A stretch of DNA of 40,303 bases from Phocaeicola salanitronis DSM 18170 (GCF_000190575.1 NC_015165.1:1-40303), one strand, 5' to 3'. Positions 17,904 to 25,814 are shown, counted from the stretch's first letter. The notes: generated by a model not told the origin, from the letters alone. Numbers and translations: made by a program.

Positions 17904-18578
17904 ATGAGAAGAATAATATTATTTTCCCTTATGTTTCTTGGGGCACTTAAAATGGTAGCACAATCAATCGTTATTGATCCAACACTTGTTGGCACTTTGG
18001 TATATGCACATACCGAACAACAAAATGTTCTAAACAAAATTAAAGATGAAGAAGGAAGAATACGTAACTTTCAAATTCTCATACAGCAGAAAATGGGGCA
18101 AATTAAAGATTTACAGGAAAAAACATATAACTATTTATCTACTGTAAATGCTGTTGTAAAAAACGGGAAAGATATTATATACGCATCAAACATTGCAAAA
18201 GATATAGTTAAATATCAAGGGGATGCAGCAAAATACGCAGCAGGTGATCCAGCTCTTGTTTCTGTCATAGCAAAATCTGAATACGAACTTATCACAAGAA
18301 GCGTAGATTTGATGATTTATATTAACAATATAGCACTTCAAGGAGGTGCAAACAATCTGATGGATAATAAACAACGCATAGACCTATGCATACATGTTGT
18401 TAATGAATTGAGAGCAATGAGAGCAATAGCCTTCTCTGTATGTAGACAAATGAAATATGCCAAACGTGCAGGAGTTTTAAAAACACTTATGCCGGGAGCA
18501 TTTAAATACAAAGATCAAAGTGGTCAAATCGTAAATGACATTCTAAAAGATTTCAAATTCACAAAAAAGGGGTTTTGA
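17904..18578 (+). CDS. Exported transfer-type protein, chimeric paralogue of 3826-4518
   Basis: The 224-residue product joins two sources. Its signal peptide (RRIILFSLMFLGALKMVAQ) is nearly identical, also at DNA level, to that of the gene at 4524. Its mature domain is homologous to the gene at 3826, sharing DNKQRIDL, RQMK.AKR.GVLKTLMPGAFKYK and ILKDFKF. It probably has the same periplasmic, VirB5-like transfer role as the 3826 product, as an alternative variant. The two mature domains are clearly diverged in the middle, so the duplication is not recent across its whole length. Confidence 0.8.
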   Translation: MRRIILFSLMFLGALKMVAQSIVIDPTLVGTLVYAHTEQQNVLNKIKDEEGRIRNFQILIQQKMGQIKDLQEKTYNYLSTVNAVVKNGKDIIYASNIAKDIVKYQGDAAKYAAGDPALVSVIAKSEYELITRSVDLMIYINNIALQGGANNLMDNKQRIDLCIHVVNELRAMRAIAFSVCRQMKYAKRAGVLKTLMPGAFKYKDQSGQIVNDILKDFKFTKKGF

Positions 18579-18579
18579 T

Positions 18580-19407
18580 ATGGAACTAAGAAAAATAGGA
18601 ATTTGTCCTGTATGCGGTAAAGGACAAATAGTAGTTGGAACATTAGGATATTCCTGCAACTATTTCAAAACAATGGATGATAAATGTACATTTAATATTT
18701 ATCACACGTATTGGAATAAGACAATAACTGAAGATATAGCAGAACAGCTTATAACTAAAGGGAAAACAGAAATATTCCATGATTTTATGAAAAAAGACGG
18801 AACACCATTTTCTGCAGCACTAGTTATAGAAAGTGGCAAGGTAGTTCCTCGATTTGCCAATAAAACATTAGAACATCCTTGCCCTCTTTGCGGAGGGCAT
18901 ATAGAAGTGCTTTTGAGTGGATATGCTTGTACAAATTACAATGAGAAAAACACTGACGGTACAAGGAAATGTAAACTGTATATTCCACGAACAATCGCAA
19001 AACGAGACATTCCAATACAAGCTATAGAAGCTCTCCTAGAAAATAGAGAAACGCCGTTTATGAGCGGATTTTCTTCTAATTCCGGAGAATCTTTTGCCGC
19101 TAAATTGGTGCTTACAAGTGATGGTAGAATTAGTTTTGATAACACTATTTGCAAATGCCCTAAATGTGATGGAAATATTTATATGGGTAAGAAAGCCTAC
19201 AACTGCTCCAATTATAAAAATGAAACTATAAAATGTGATTTTGTTATTTGGCGAGAAATGTCCGGACGCAAGATCACCCCTGAAGAAGTATTAGAATTGT
19301 GTGAGAACAAAGAAACTAAAATTCTATCAGGATTCCATGACAAAGATGGAAACCCTATGGAAAGAAAATTGATATTAAATGATGATTTTAAAATAAAATT
19401 GATATGA
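18580..19407 (+). CDS. Triple zinc-ribbon protein resembling topoisomerase III C-terminal repeats
   Basis: The 275-residue protein consists of three similar units of about 90 residues. Each has a CPxCG/CPxCD zinc-ribbon knuckle (CPVCGKGQIV, CPLCGGHIEV, CPKCDGNIYM), a second knuckle pattern Y.CxNY...C, then a ToprimC-like segment (for example FHDFMKKDGTPFSAALVIE). This matches the C-terminal DNA-binding region of topoisomerase IA/TopB, but there is no catalytic Toprim or Tyr domain. It probably binds single-stranded DNA, perhaps as a partner of the toprim protein at 16318. Confidence 0.75.
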   Translation: MELRKIGICPVCGKGQIVVGTLGYSCNYFKTMDDKCTFNIYHTYWNKTITEDIAEQLITKGKTEIFHDFMKKDGTPFSAALVIESGKVVPRFANKTLEHPCPLCGGHIEVLLSGYACTNYNEKNTDGTRKCKLYIPRTIAKRDIPIQAIEALLENRETPFMSGFSSNSGESFAAKLVLTSDGRISFDNTICKCPKCDGNIYMGKKAYNCSNYKNETIKCDFVIWREMSGRKITPEEVLELCENKETKILSGFHDKDGNPMERKLILNDDFKIKLI

Positions 19408-19754
19408 AAGTAAATATTGTTATTGACAGTCGGCTTTTCAAAAGACCACTATGTGTAGAAATTGATTGGAACTTTCCACATCTACCAAGAATAGGTGAGC
19501 AAATTTCACCTCTCATTATAATGCTCTCCCCTAAACTTACATATGAAAATCTTATTGAGTTTCTTACCGATGAAGCAATAAACGATTTTTGCAAAGACTT
19601 GACTTGTAATGAAGAGGTTGAAGAATACTTCAGAGCTTGGATATATGATGTTATCTGTGAAGCTAATATAATAGAATCAATACATTATATTTCAGACAAA
19701 GAAGATTATACAAAAATAATCCCTGAAATTTATTTAAGTGATTTAAGGAATTAA
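19404..19754 (+). CDS. Hypothetical protein
   Basis: A 116-residue protein I do not recognise. It begins MKVNIVIDSRLFKRPLCVEI and has an acidic C-terminal half (EDYTKIIPEIYLSDLRN). No signal peptide or membrane segment is visible. It overlaps the zinc-ribbon gene by four bases (ATGA) and is followed by an HU gene after 11 bases, so it belongs to the same operon. Confidence 0.6.
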   Translation: MKVNIVIDSRLFKRPLCVEIDWNFPHLPRIGEQISPLIIMLSPKLTYENLIEFLTDEAINDFCKDLTCNEEVEEYFRAWIYDVICEANIIESIHYISDKEDYTKIIPEIYLSDLRN

Positions 19755-19765
19755 ATATAATTGAT

Positions 19766-20044
19766 ATGCAAATAAATAAAACTGATTTAATCAAAATAGT
19801 TGCTGAAAAAGCAAATCAGCCTACAAAGGAAGTAGCAGAAATAATAGATTTATTTTTCAAGGAGTTATCTCAAAATCTTAGAGACAAAGATGTGTCAATT
19901 AAGGATTTCGGAACTTTCAAAAAAAGGATTGTTCCACCTAAAAAAGCACGAAATCCGGCAACGGGAGAAACGATATATGTCCCAGAAAAAGAAGCCGTTA
20001 AATTCAGACCTTCAAAGAATGTATTAAAAATGAAATGGTTATAA
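19766..20044 (+). CDS. HU-family DNA-binding protein
   Basis: A 92-residue HU/IHF-type protein: MQINKTDLIKIVAEKANQP is the N-terminal helical dimerisation part, followed by IKDFGTFKKR and the DNA-binding arm KKARNPATGETIYVP with the RNPxTG motif, and VKFRPSKNVLK at the end. All typical residues are present and the length is normal. HU-like proteins bend DNA. On this plasmid it could help relaxosome assembly, replication, or a DNA-inversion complex. Confidence 0.92.
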   Translation: MQINKTDLIKIVAEKANQPTKEVAEIIDLFFKELSQNLRDKDVSIKDFGTFKKRIVPPKKARNPATGETIYVPEKEAVKFRPSKNVLKMKWL

Positions 20045-20063
20045 ACTATAAAACAACACCAGT

Positions 20064-20513
20064 ATGAAACAATTTATATCTTTATCAGCTATATGCTTAT
20101 GCACCCTTTTCTTTGCATCATGCAGCAAAGACAACAAAGAACCTATAACCCCCGGAAATAAAACCGCTGAAATCAGATACGAAGCGACAGTTGATGACCC
20201 GGAGAACTTTAATCTGAATATACATTATTCGATAGGAGAATATAATACAACAGAATTACCAGATGGATATGAGGGCAAACAAGTTACAACAGAAAGTCCA
20301 TTTAAATCGGAGATCATCACTGTAAATACAGGAGCTTTATTATGGTTATCAGCAACAGTAGAACCTAAAAATGAAGATTACATAACAACGCCTATGTCAG
20401 CAAATGTTGAAGTTAAACTTTATATTAATGGTAAACTAGAACATTCCAAACAAAGCTATAATTATGCTATGATATACTGCCTGTACAATCCTGACAAAAT
20501 AATTAAATGGTGA
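20064..20513 (+). CDS. Small lipoprotein ending at a repeat boundary
   Basis: A 149-residue lipoprotein with a lipobox at FASC (about residue 20), then SKDNKEP and a beta-rich immunoglobulin-like body. The function is unknown. Its stop codon (TGA, 20511-20513) is formed by the first bases of repeat copy B, so the original C-terminus may have been replaced when the repeat arrived. An exported surface or periplasmic protein is as far as the sequence supports. Confidence 0.65.
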   Translation: MKQFISLSAICLCTLFFASCSKDNKEPITPGNKTAEIRYEATVDDPENFNLNIHYSIGEYNTTELPDGYEGKQVTTESPFKSEIITVNTGALLWLSATVEPKNEDYITTPMSANVEVKLYINGKLEHSKQSYNYAMIYCLYNPDKIIKW

Positions 20514-20617
20514 TACCTTACTTGAACTGGTTCCGGAATAGATCAGCCACCTGCAGCCTGATTTTTGATACCATATTTCGAATCGAGTTGCAAAAGCCGG
20601 AGCTGATTTTGATACCA
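20511..20617 (+). repeat. Long repeat copy B (107-bp core only)
   Basis: This short copy holds only the part of the long repeat that runs between the outermost GATACC motifs. It begins TGATACCTTACTTGAACTGG, contains the GGAACCAG-type dyad in degenerate form and the central GATACC, and ends at GATTTTGATACCA. It differs from copy A by one base or so. Its ends coincide with the motif repeats, which suggests that the motif marks a recombination or excision boundary. Confidence 0.85.
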
Positions 20618-20636
20618 CCCTCTAAAAGGGTGGTAT
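20612..20636 (+). terminator. Hairpin terminator after the lipoprotein gene
   Basis: Stem ATACCACCCT / AGGGTGGTAT with a five-base loop, followed by ATTTATAA. It overlaps the end of repeat B and probably ends the 14093-20513 operon. Between here and 20724 I see no further gene. Confidence 0.65.
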
Positions 20637-20723
20637 ATTTATAACTATCAATATGTGGGTCAATAAAAATCCAAAATTCAATTTTCGAACTTGAAAAATT
20701 AACCATCTGATTAAATTACTACA

Positions 20724-22682
20724 ATGGAAGAAAACAAAGAACTACAGAAAATATATGGCTTTATGCAGGCATTCATATATGTGACTGTTTGCATTGAAAT
20801 CCTACTATTCGTACATTTCTCATTCAGCGATAGGATTATGCCTATACTATCGAAGTTATCAAGACTGCCAATCTATTCAAATATCTTTTATAGCAAACTA
20901 TTTACATTATTCATTATTATGGTTACTTGTATTGGAACACGGTCAAAAAAGAATTTGGAACTAGATCCAACCAAGCAAATCATTTTCCCTTTAGTCTTTG
21001 GATTCATTATATTTTTTGGAGCAGCATTCTTCTTAATGTTTAAGAGTGGTGCTATTCACAGTGGATTTGAATGGTATAACATCTCCTATATTATTCTATC
21101 TATTATTGGTGCTGTACTAATCAATTCTGCATTGGATAACGTATCTAAACGGATAAAATCAAGTTTCATGAAAGACCGTTTCAATGTTGAAAATGAAAGT
21201 TTTGAACAGTCTAAAGAACTTGTAAATACAGATTATTCTGTAAATATCCCGATGAAATTCTACTGGAAAAAGAAAATGAATAAGGGATGGATAAACATAG
21301 TAAACCCTTTTCGTGGAACATTTGTTATAGGAACTCCGGGAAGTGGAAAATCGTATTCCGTCATAAACTCTTTTATCAGACAACATTCAGCAAAAGGTTT
21401 TGCAGAAGTAGTATATGATTTCAAATTCCCAGAACTTGCTAAAATTGCTTATTATCACTTTTTGAGGAATAAGAAAAAAGGGAAAATACCCAAAGAATTC
21501 AAGTTTAACGTCATCAACTTTACCAATATTGAATACAGCAAAAGAATCAATCCTTTAAAAAGAGAATATATAGAGATTCTAGCAGATGCTACAGAAACTG
21601 CTGAAGCACTATATGAAAGTCTGCAAAAAGGTGATAAAGGCAGTGGAGGAAACAGTGATTTCTTTAAGACTTCCGCAGTCAACTTACTAGCAGCATCCAT
21701 TTACTTTTGGTCAAGGTATGAAAATGGAAAATATTCTGATCTCCCTCATGTTCTTGCTTTCTTAAACCAAGAATATGATATTCTTTTTAAGGTTCTCTTT
21801 TCAGAACCGGAATTAAAATCAATTGTTTCACCATTTGAAGCTGCATACAAATCTGGAGCTGTTGATCAATTAGAAGGTCAGATGGCTAGTTTAAAAATCC
21901 AATTATCTAGACTTGCTACTAAAGAATCATTTTGGGTATTCTCTGGAGATGATTTTAACCTAAAAGTGTCGGATAAGAATGCACCGAGTTACCTTATTAT
22001 TGCAAATAACCCAAAAACTCAAAGTATGAATAGTGCCTTAAATGCTTTGATTATTAATCGTCTTACAAGGCTGGTTAATACTAAAGGCAATTATCCTACA
22101 TCCATCATAGTTGACGAATGCCCTACACTCTATTTTTATCAACTTGCAACATTACTTTCTACAGCTCGAAGCAACAAGGTTTCTGTTTGTTTAGGATTAC
22201 AGGAGCTTCCACAACTTGAAGAACAATATGGCAAAGCTACCGCCAAAACAATCTGTTCAATTATCGGTAACACACTATCTGGGCAGGCAAAAGACCCCAA
22301 TACTTTAGACTGGCTCCAGAAGTTGTTTGGCAAAATAAAGCAGAGAAAAGAGGGTATTTCAATCCAACGTGACAAAACTACAATATCAATGAATGAACAA
22401 ATGGATTTTGCCATTCCTGCATCAAAAATATCTTCTTTACAGGCAGGTTCTCTAGTGGGACAAATAGCTTTAGACTTCGGTCAGGAAGATAGCTTTCCTA
22501 CTACAATGTATAACTGCAAAACGGATTTAGACACAAAAAAAATAGAAAAAGAAACTGAACACTATGTAGATTTACCGAAATTCTATAACTTTGGCACAGC
22601 AGAAAAACGTGAAGCTCTTTTGCAAAAGAATTTTAAGAAAATCTATGACGAAGTTGAATCCGTAATTAGTCAATATGTATAA
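20724..22682 (+). CDS. VirD4/TraG-family type IV coupling protein
   Basis: A 652-residue inner-membrane ATPase that links the relaxosome to the secretion channel. Four hydrophobic segments lie in the first 150 residues. Walker A GTPGSGKS is at about 203-210, then VYDFKFPELA, and Walker B SIIVDECPT at about 460-468. It ends in a soluble domain with DFAIPASKISSLQAGSLVGQ, the pattern of the Bacteroides MobC/TraG-type T4CP (YWP-like). It lies outside the main tra operon and close to the XRE regulator, with which it overlaps by eight bases. Confidence 0.92.
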   Translation: MEENKELQKIYGFMQAFIYVTVCIEILLFVHFSFSDRIMPILSKLSRLPIYSNIFYSKLFTLFIIMVTCIGTRSKKNLELDPTKQIIFPLVFGFIIFFGAAFFLMFKSGAIHSGFEWYNISYIILSIIGAVLINSALDNVSKRIKSSFMKDRFNVENESFEQSKELVNTDYSVNIPMKFYWKKKMNKGWINIVNPFRGTFVIGTPGSGKSYSVINSFIRQHSAKGFAEVVYDFKFPELAKIAYYHFLRNKKKGKIPKEFKFNVINFTNIEYSKRINPLKREYIEILADATETAEALYESLQKGDKGSGGNSDFFKTSAVNLLAASIYFWSRYENGKYSDLPHVLAFLNQEYDILFKVLFSEPELKSIVSPFEAAYKSGAVDQLEGQMASLKIQLSRLATKESFWVFSGDDFNLKVSDKNAPSYLIIANNPKTQSMNSALNALIINRLTRLVNTKGNYPTSIIVDECPTLYFYQLATLLSTARSNKVSVCLGLQELPQLEEQYGKATAKTICSIIGNTLSGQAKDPNTLDWLQKLFGKIKQRKEGISIQRDKTTISMNEQMDFAIPASKISSLQAGSLVGQIALDFGQEDSFPTTMYNCKTDLDTKKIEKETEHYVDLPKFYNFGTAEKREALLQKNFKKIYDEVESVISQYV

Positions 22683-23061
22683 AATTAATTTGCCTACACT
22701 TGGAGTAAGATTAAAACAAATCAGAGAGTATATAGGATATTCACAAGCTCAGTTAGCAGATAAATTAGGATGCAGACAAAATGCTATTTCTAATATAGAG
22801 TTAGGAAAAGGTGGAAGTCTTACACTTCTTATCAACCTTCTGAACTTCTATTCTGAATATGTCTATATCGATCTTATATTCAGTGAAAGGTTTTATCTCA
22901 TATCAAGTAATGAACATGACGAAGCAAAGAAGGCAAATTATAATTCAGTTATTATTGAATTAATAAAACAATCAGAAAAAATCTTCAATAGCAAAATTGA
23001 AGAAAGCCAAAAAGAACTCAAAGAAAATCTACGAAAAGCTATAGATTTATTACGCTCATAA
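22675..23061 (+). CDS. XRE-family transcriptional regulator
   Basis: A 128-residue protein with an N-terminal helix-turn-helix of the XRE/Cro type (about residues 9-62: LGVRLKQIREYIGYSQAQLA, GCRQNAISNIELGKG). The C-terminal half is a charged helix probably used for dimerisation (KIEESQKELKENLRKAIDLL). It overlaps the coupling-protein gene by eight bases and so is expressed with it. Possible targets are the repeated promoter module just downstream or its own operon; this is not shown by sequence. Confidence 0.85.
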   Translation: MYKINLPTLGVRLKQIREYIGYSQAQLADKLGCRQNAISNIELGKGGSLTLLINLLNFYSEYVYIDLIFSERFYLISSNEHDEAKKANYNSVIIELIKQSEKIFNSKIEESQKELKENLRKAIDLLRS

Positions 23062-23068
23062 AGAGAAA

Positions 23069-23107
23069 TAGGAGGAAAACGAAGAGGTTTTCTTCCTACT
23101 TTTTCAA
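23069..23107 (+). terminator. Terminator after the coupling-protein operon
   Basis: Stem TAGGAGGAAAAC / GTTTTCTTCCTA (one mismatch) with a short loop, followed by CTACTTTTTC. The remaining 23108-23209 holds nothing I can assign. Confidence 0.75.
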
Positions 23108-23209
23108 ATCAAGTTGCACCATACTCTGAGATAATTTTTAATCCAAAGTTCCAGAAATAAACCTATCCAGCCCTACTTGAAAGATATAAACCAATCAACG
23201 AAATATAAT

Positions 23210-23419
23210 AAACTTTAGGGAAAAGAACATGCCACAGACACAGCAGGGAATATTATATAAATATATAATATATGAATAAATAATATTTAACTATATATTA
23301 TTGAAATAAATGTCTAATAATTTGCGACATTTGGAGATATTTCGTATATTTGTATATCGAAAAACAACTTATTATCAATCACTTAAAACTGCTTTGGCTG
23401 GCAGGATAAACAAAAGCAA
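23210..23419 (+). repeat. Repeat copy C: promoter-leader module before the RadC gene
   Basis: About 210 bp, nearly identical to copy F (35909-36118) on the other strand. In order it carries the CTTTAGGGAAAAGAACATGC block, an AT-rich stretch, the inverted repeat AAATGTC/GACATTT (23308-23314, 23326-23332), a promoter, TTATTATCAATCACTTAAAA, and a leader hairpin TGCTTT/AAAGCA (23390-23395, 23413-23418). The RadC start codon follows nine bases later. The upstream GATACC-containing part of copies A, D and G is missing. Confidence 0.92.
23321..23352 (+). promoter_or_regulatory. Module promoter (-33 TTTG, -7 TATATTTG)
   Basis: TTTG at 23321-23324 and TATATTTG at 23345-23352, separated by 20 bases, is an excellent match to the Bacteroidetes sigma-ABfr promoter. 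The -33 lies in the loop of the AAATGTC/GACATTT inverted repeat, so a bound protein or a DNA hairpin would compete with or shape the promoter. The expected 5' leader is about 70 bases. Confidence 0.75.
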
Positions 23420-23427
23420 ACAAAGAC

Positions 23428-23868
23428 ATGAAAAAACTAGCAGTAGAATTTTCATTACAAGCTAAGAAATGTGATTTCCCTATTCAGAAAATCAGAAGTT
23501 CAATAGATGCAGCCTCTTTTGCAAAACAAATTTATGGGAATGATATTCTTATATATGAATCAGCTTATATAATACTAATCAATTCAGCAGGAAATACAAT
23601 AGGCTATGCAAAAATATCACAAGGGACGATAAATTCAACCCTCATAGATGTTAGATTAGTTGCTAAATACGCTATTGAAGCTCTTGCTACAGGAGTAATC
23701 TTAATACATAACCATCCAAGCGGAAATACCAGACCATCAGTAGATGACAGCAATATGGCAACAAGGTTAAAGAAAGCCCTTGATTTACTTAATATAAGAC
23801 TACTCGATAGTATAATCATAACAGACACAGAAAATTATTATTCATTTTCTGATGAAGGCTTTATTTAA
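23428..23868 (+). CDS. RadC-like JAB/MPN domain protein
   Basis: A 146-residue protein comprising just the RadC JAB domain. The metalloprotease-type motif is intact: Glu44, then HNHPSG (His94, His96) and RPSVDDS with Asp106/107. RadC-domain genes are common beside antirestriction genes in plasmid leading regions, though their biochemical role is unsettled. The N-terminal helix-hairpin-helix of chromosomal RadC is absent, as usual for plasmid forms. It is driven by promoter module C and closed by a terminator, forming a single-gene cassette. Confidence 0.88.
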   Translation: MKKLAVEFSLQAKKCDFPIQKIRSSIDAASFAKQIYGNDILIYESAYIILINSAGNTIGYAKISQGTINSTLIDVRLVAKYAIEALATGVILIHNHPSGNTRPSVDDSNMATRLKKALDLLNIRLLDSIIITDTENYYSFSDEGFI

Positions 23869-23873
23869 AAACA

Positions 23874-23903
23874 AAAATAGTGGGGAGCATCCCCCACTAT
23901 TTT
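23874..23903 (+). terminator. Terminator between radC and the lipoprotein gene
   Basis: Stem AAAATAGTGGGG / CCCCACTATTTT with a six-base loop and a following T-rich end; it could act in both directions. Only 49 bases separate it from the end of the next, opposite gene. Confidence 0.85.
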
Positions 23904-23952
23904 AATAAAAACGATTATTTAAATTAACATATAATATTAGCACACAGCAGAA

Positions 23953-24600
23953 CTATATCGAATGAAATCCAGTAATTGCTCCATCGTTTACTGTTCCAGA
24001 GTTGTTTTTAGAACACCAGCCTATCATTTCATATTTATGACTATATATAGAACCATACTTTATAGTACCTGTAGCCCTTATGTTCTCACATTTGTTTCCT
24101 GAAAAGCTGAAAGTTCCATACTCATCTGGCAACCAAGTTGTAGCCGGATTTGAGGAAACTGATGTTCTATCTATAGTTACGCTTGATGTAGTAGGAGCAT
24201 CATACGATAAAATCATTTCCGTTTTAGACGTAGCCACGGCACTACTATGACTTCCATATATAGGGTAAAGAATTGTAGTTCTAGTCTGATTCAATACTCC
24301 AGAATAATCAGAAGCATCATTTACTATAGGTTCAGAATTCTCAAATTCAATGCCATTGTTCATATATTCCAAGAAACTTTTAGTTTTCTCATAATCCATT
24401 TCCAAAAGCTCCTTATTACGTTGCTCCACGCTGACAGTAGTATCAAGTTCCCAACCATAAGATTCAAACAAATTCATCAATGTTTCAATCTTTACTTTTT
24501 CTTCCTCTGAATAACCACCGTTTACATCTTCTTCATTTGAACATGATGTAAAAAAACAAACAATGGATAAAGTTATCAATGCAAAATAAATTTTTCTCAT
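23953..24600 (-). CDS. Cargo lipoprotein 3, unknown function
   Basis: A 215-residue lipoprotein (lipobox FTSC, then SNEEDVNGG). The acidic helical part (about 30-90) is followed by a beta-rich, Ser/Thr-rich C-terminal domain with SSVTIDRTSV and TFSFSGNKCENIRATGTIKY. I use the ATG at 24600, which gives a compact signal peptide; an in-frame ATG nine bases earlier is possible. It is the last of three lipoprotein genes on this strand. The C-terminal domain suggests a surface or secreted protein; no family recognised. Confidence 0.65.
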   Translation of the reverse strand: MRKIYFALITLSIVCFFTSCSNEEDVNGGYSEEEKVKIETLMNLFESYGWELDTTVSVEQRNKELLEMDYEKTKSFLEYMNNGIEFENSEPIVNDASDYSGVLNQTRTTILYPIYGSHSSAVATSKTEMILSYDAPTTSSVTIDRTSVSSNPATTWLPDEYGTFSFSGNKCENIRATGTIKYGSIYSHKYEMIGWCSKNNSGTVNDGAITGFHSI

Positions 24601-24645
24601 AAGAATCATCTATAAAAGTTCATTAAAAAATTTGTCATAACATCA

Positions 24646-25005
24646 CTACTTCATCTTTAATAATGTATCAATTCTTTCTATTCCATTTAAGTCTATAAAG
24701 CTATTAGCATCATCCAAATCTTGCTGTAATTTTTTGTAATATTGAAGCGGTATCCCCAATTCTACAAAATCACTTTCTGACAGTTTGAAAAAAAGATGAT
24801 TATCTTTAACCTGCAAGTTTTCTTTAATCGTTTTTTCTAACAATAATAATAACTCTTTTTGTTCCATTGTTCGCAAGCTATCAGGAATGAGATGAACATA
24901 TTCAAAAGTATCTATTTCTGAATCCAAACTATTTTCCTGCTTTTTCGTACTATTACAGCACGAAAGGAACAAAGCCAGCATTATAAAACTTAAATTTTTT
25001 ATCAT
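24646..25005 (-). CDS. Cargo lipoprotein 2, small, shares a motif with its neighbour
   Basis: A 119-residue lipoprotein with a double-Cys lipobox (FLSCCNST). The mature part is short and helical. Its segment SESDFVELGIPLQYYKKLQQ followed by LDDANSFI matches, in spacing and key residues, a segment of the larger neighbour at 25023 (SAEEAEKLGVPFGLYEDAQR then ELSITNALI). The shared pattern is ELG(I/V)P..x..Y....x.(D/E)L..(A/T)N..I. It could be a partner or truncated paralogue. Function unknown. Confidence 0.65.
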   Translation of the reverse strand: MIKNLSFIMLALFLSCCNSTKKQENSLDSEIDTFEYVHLIPDSLRTMEQKELLLLLEKTIKENLQVKDNHLFFKLSESDFVELGIPLQYYKKLQQDLDDANSFIDLNGIERIDTLLKMK

Positions 25006-25022
25006 AACAAAATATCTAAATA

Positions 25023-25703
25023 CTAGTTATATCCTTGATAAGTTGCAGTACCTCCATTTGAATCACTAGTACTAAATGCAACTCTAATATTATCATTTGA
25101 TACATAAAGAGGAACCTGTATGGTTGTATTAACCCCTAATGCACCAATAGCCGACTTACTCTGCCAAGCACCAGAAGAGTATGTCTTACAATTGTACAAA
25201 GGAGTAAGAGCAGCATTAGCGCGACATAAGAATTCTATCCCTTTTGTTCCACTTGGAGCCCAAACAAAGCCACTTATCGCCTCTTCTTGCCCATTAGTTC
25301 TCAATGTACCAGTTGGAGCAGAATACAGGCTTGGAGTATCCCAATTAGAACGCGATTTTGGAGCTACTTTCGGATCGGTTAATTCCAAAATTGTATTAGG
25401 ATCATTCTTCAATTTCTGAATCAAAGCGTTTGTTATACTTAGTTCTCGCTGAGCGTCTTCATACAAACCAAATGGGACACCAAGTTTTTCCGCTTCCTCT
25501 GCAGAAATACTCAAAGTGTATTGTTCATTATTCAATTCCAAATATTTAGAAAGTACCATGTTAGCTTCTGCTCTTGTTGTACAAAGAGCCACATTCCCTT
25601 TCTGTTCATTGACTTCCAAAACATCATCTTGTGAACAAGATGAAACACCCAATGACAAAGTAAGCACCAGCCCAAATGCCAAAAAGAAATTACATTTTTT
25701 CAT
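25023..25703 (-). CDS. Cargo lipoprotein 1, unknown function
   Basis: A 226-residue lipoprotein (lipobox SSC at about residue 23, then SQDDVLEVNEQ). Residues about 55-100 carry the KLGVPFGLYEDAQREL motif shared with lipoprotein 2. The C-terminal half is beta-rich, with many Gly, Ser and Asn (SISGFVWAPSG-like, GALGVNTTIQVPLYVSNDNI), suggesting a folded secreted domain. It is first of the lipoprotein genes and has its own promoter with a dyad operator at 25767-25802. It could be a secreted effector or surface receptor; I cannot choose. Confidence 0.65.
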   Translation of the reverse strand: MKKCNFFLAFGLVLTLSLGVSSCSQDDVLEVNEQKGNVALCTTRAEANMVLSKYLELNNEQYTLSISAEEAEKLGVPFGLYEDAQRELSITNALIQKLKNDPNTILELTDPKVAPKSRSNWDTPSLYSAPTGTLRTNGQEEAISGFVWAPSGTKGIEFLCRANAALTPLYNCKTYSSGAWQSKSAIGALGVNTTIQVPLYVSNDNIRVAFSTSDSNGGTATYQGYN

Positions 25704-25766
25704 AATTACAAAGTTTAAATGTTAATACATCATCCACATGTGAACTCTACTAGTATTTGTATACCG

Positions 25767-25802
25767 CAAATATAATCATAATATTATGAAGGTCATAATA
25801 TT
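25767..25802 (-). promoter_or_regulatory. Promoter with dyad operator for the lipoprotein genes
   Basis: On the minus strand TATATTTG (25767-25774) is a good -7 element. Immediately upstream lies a perfect inverted repeat, AATATTATGA and TCATAATATT around a three-base spacer (25780-25802), covering the -33 to -7 spacer. This is where a TetR repressor would be expected to bind, and a TetR gene lies about 1.2 kb away in the same cluster. The -33 itself is poor. Confidence 0.65.
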
Positions 25803-25814
25803 TTTGAGTTTTTT

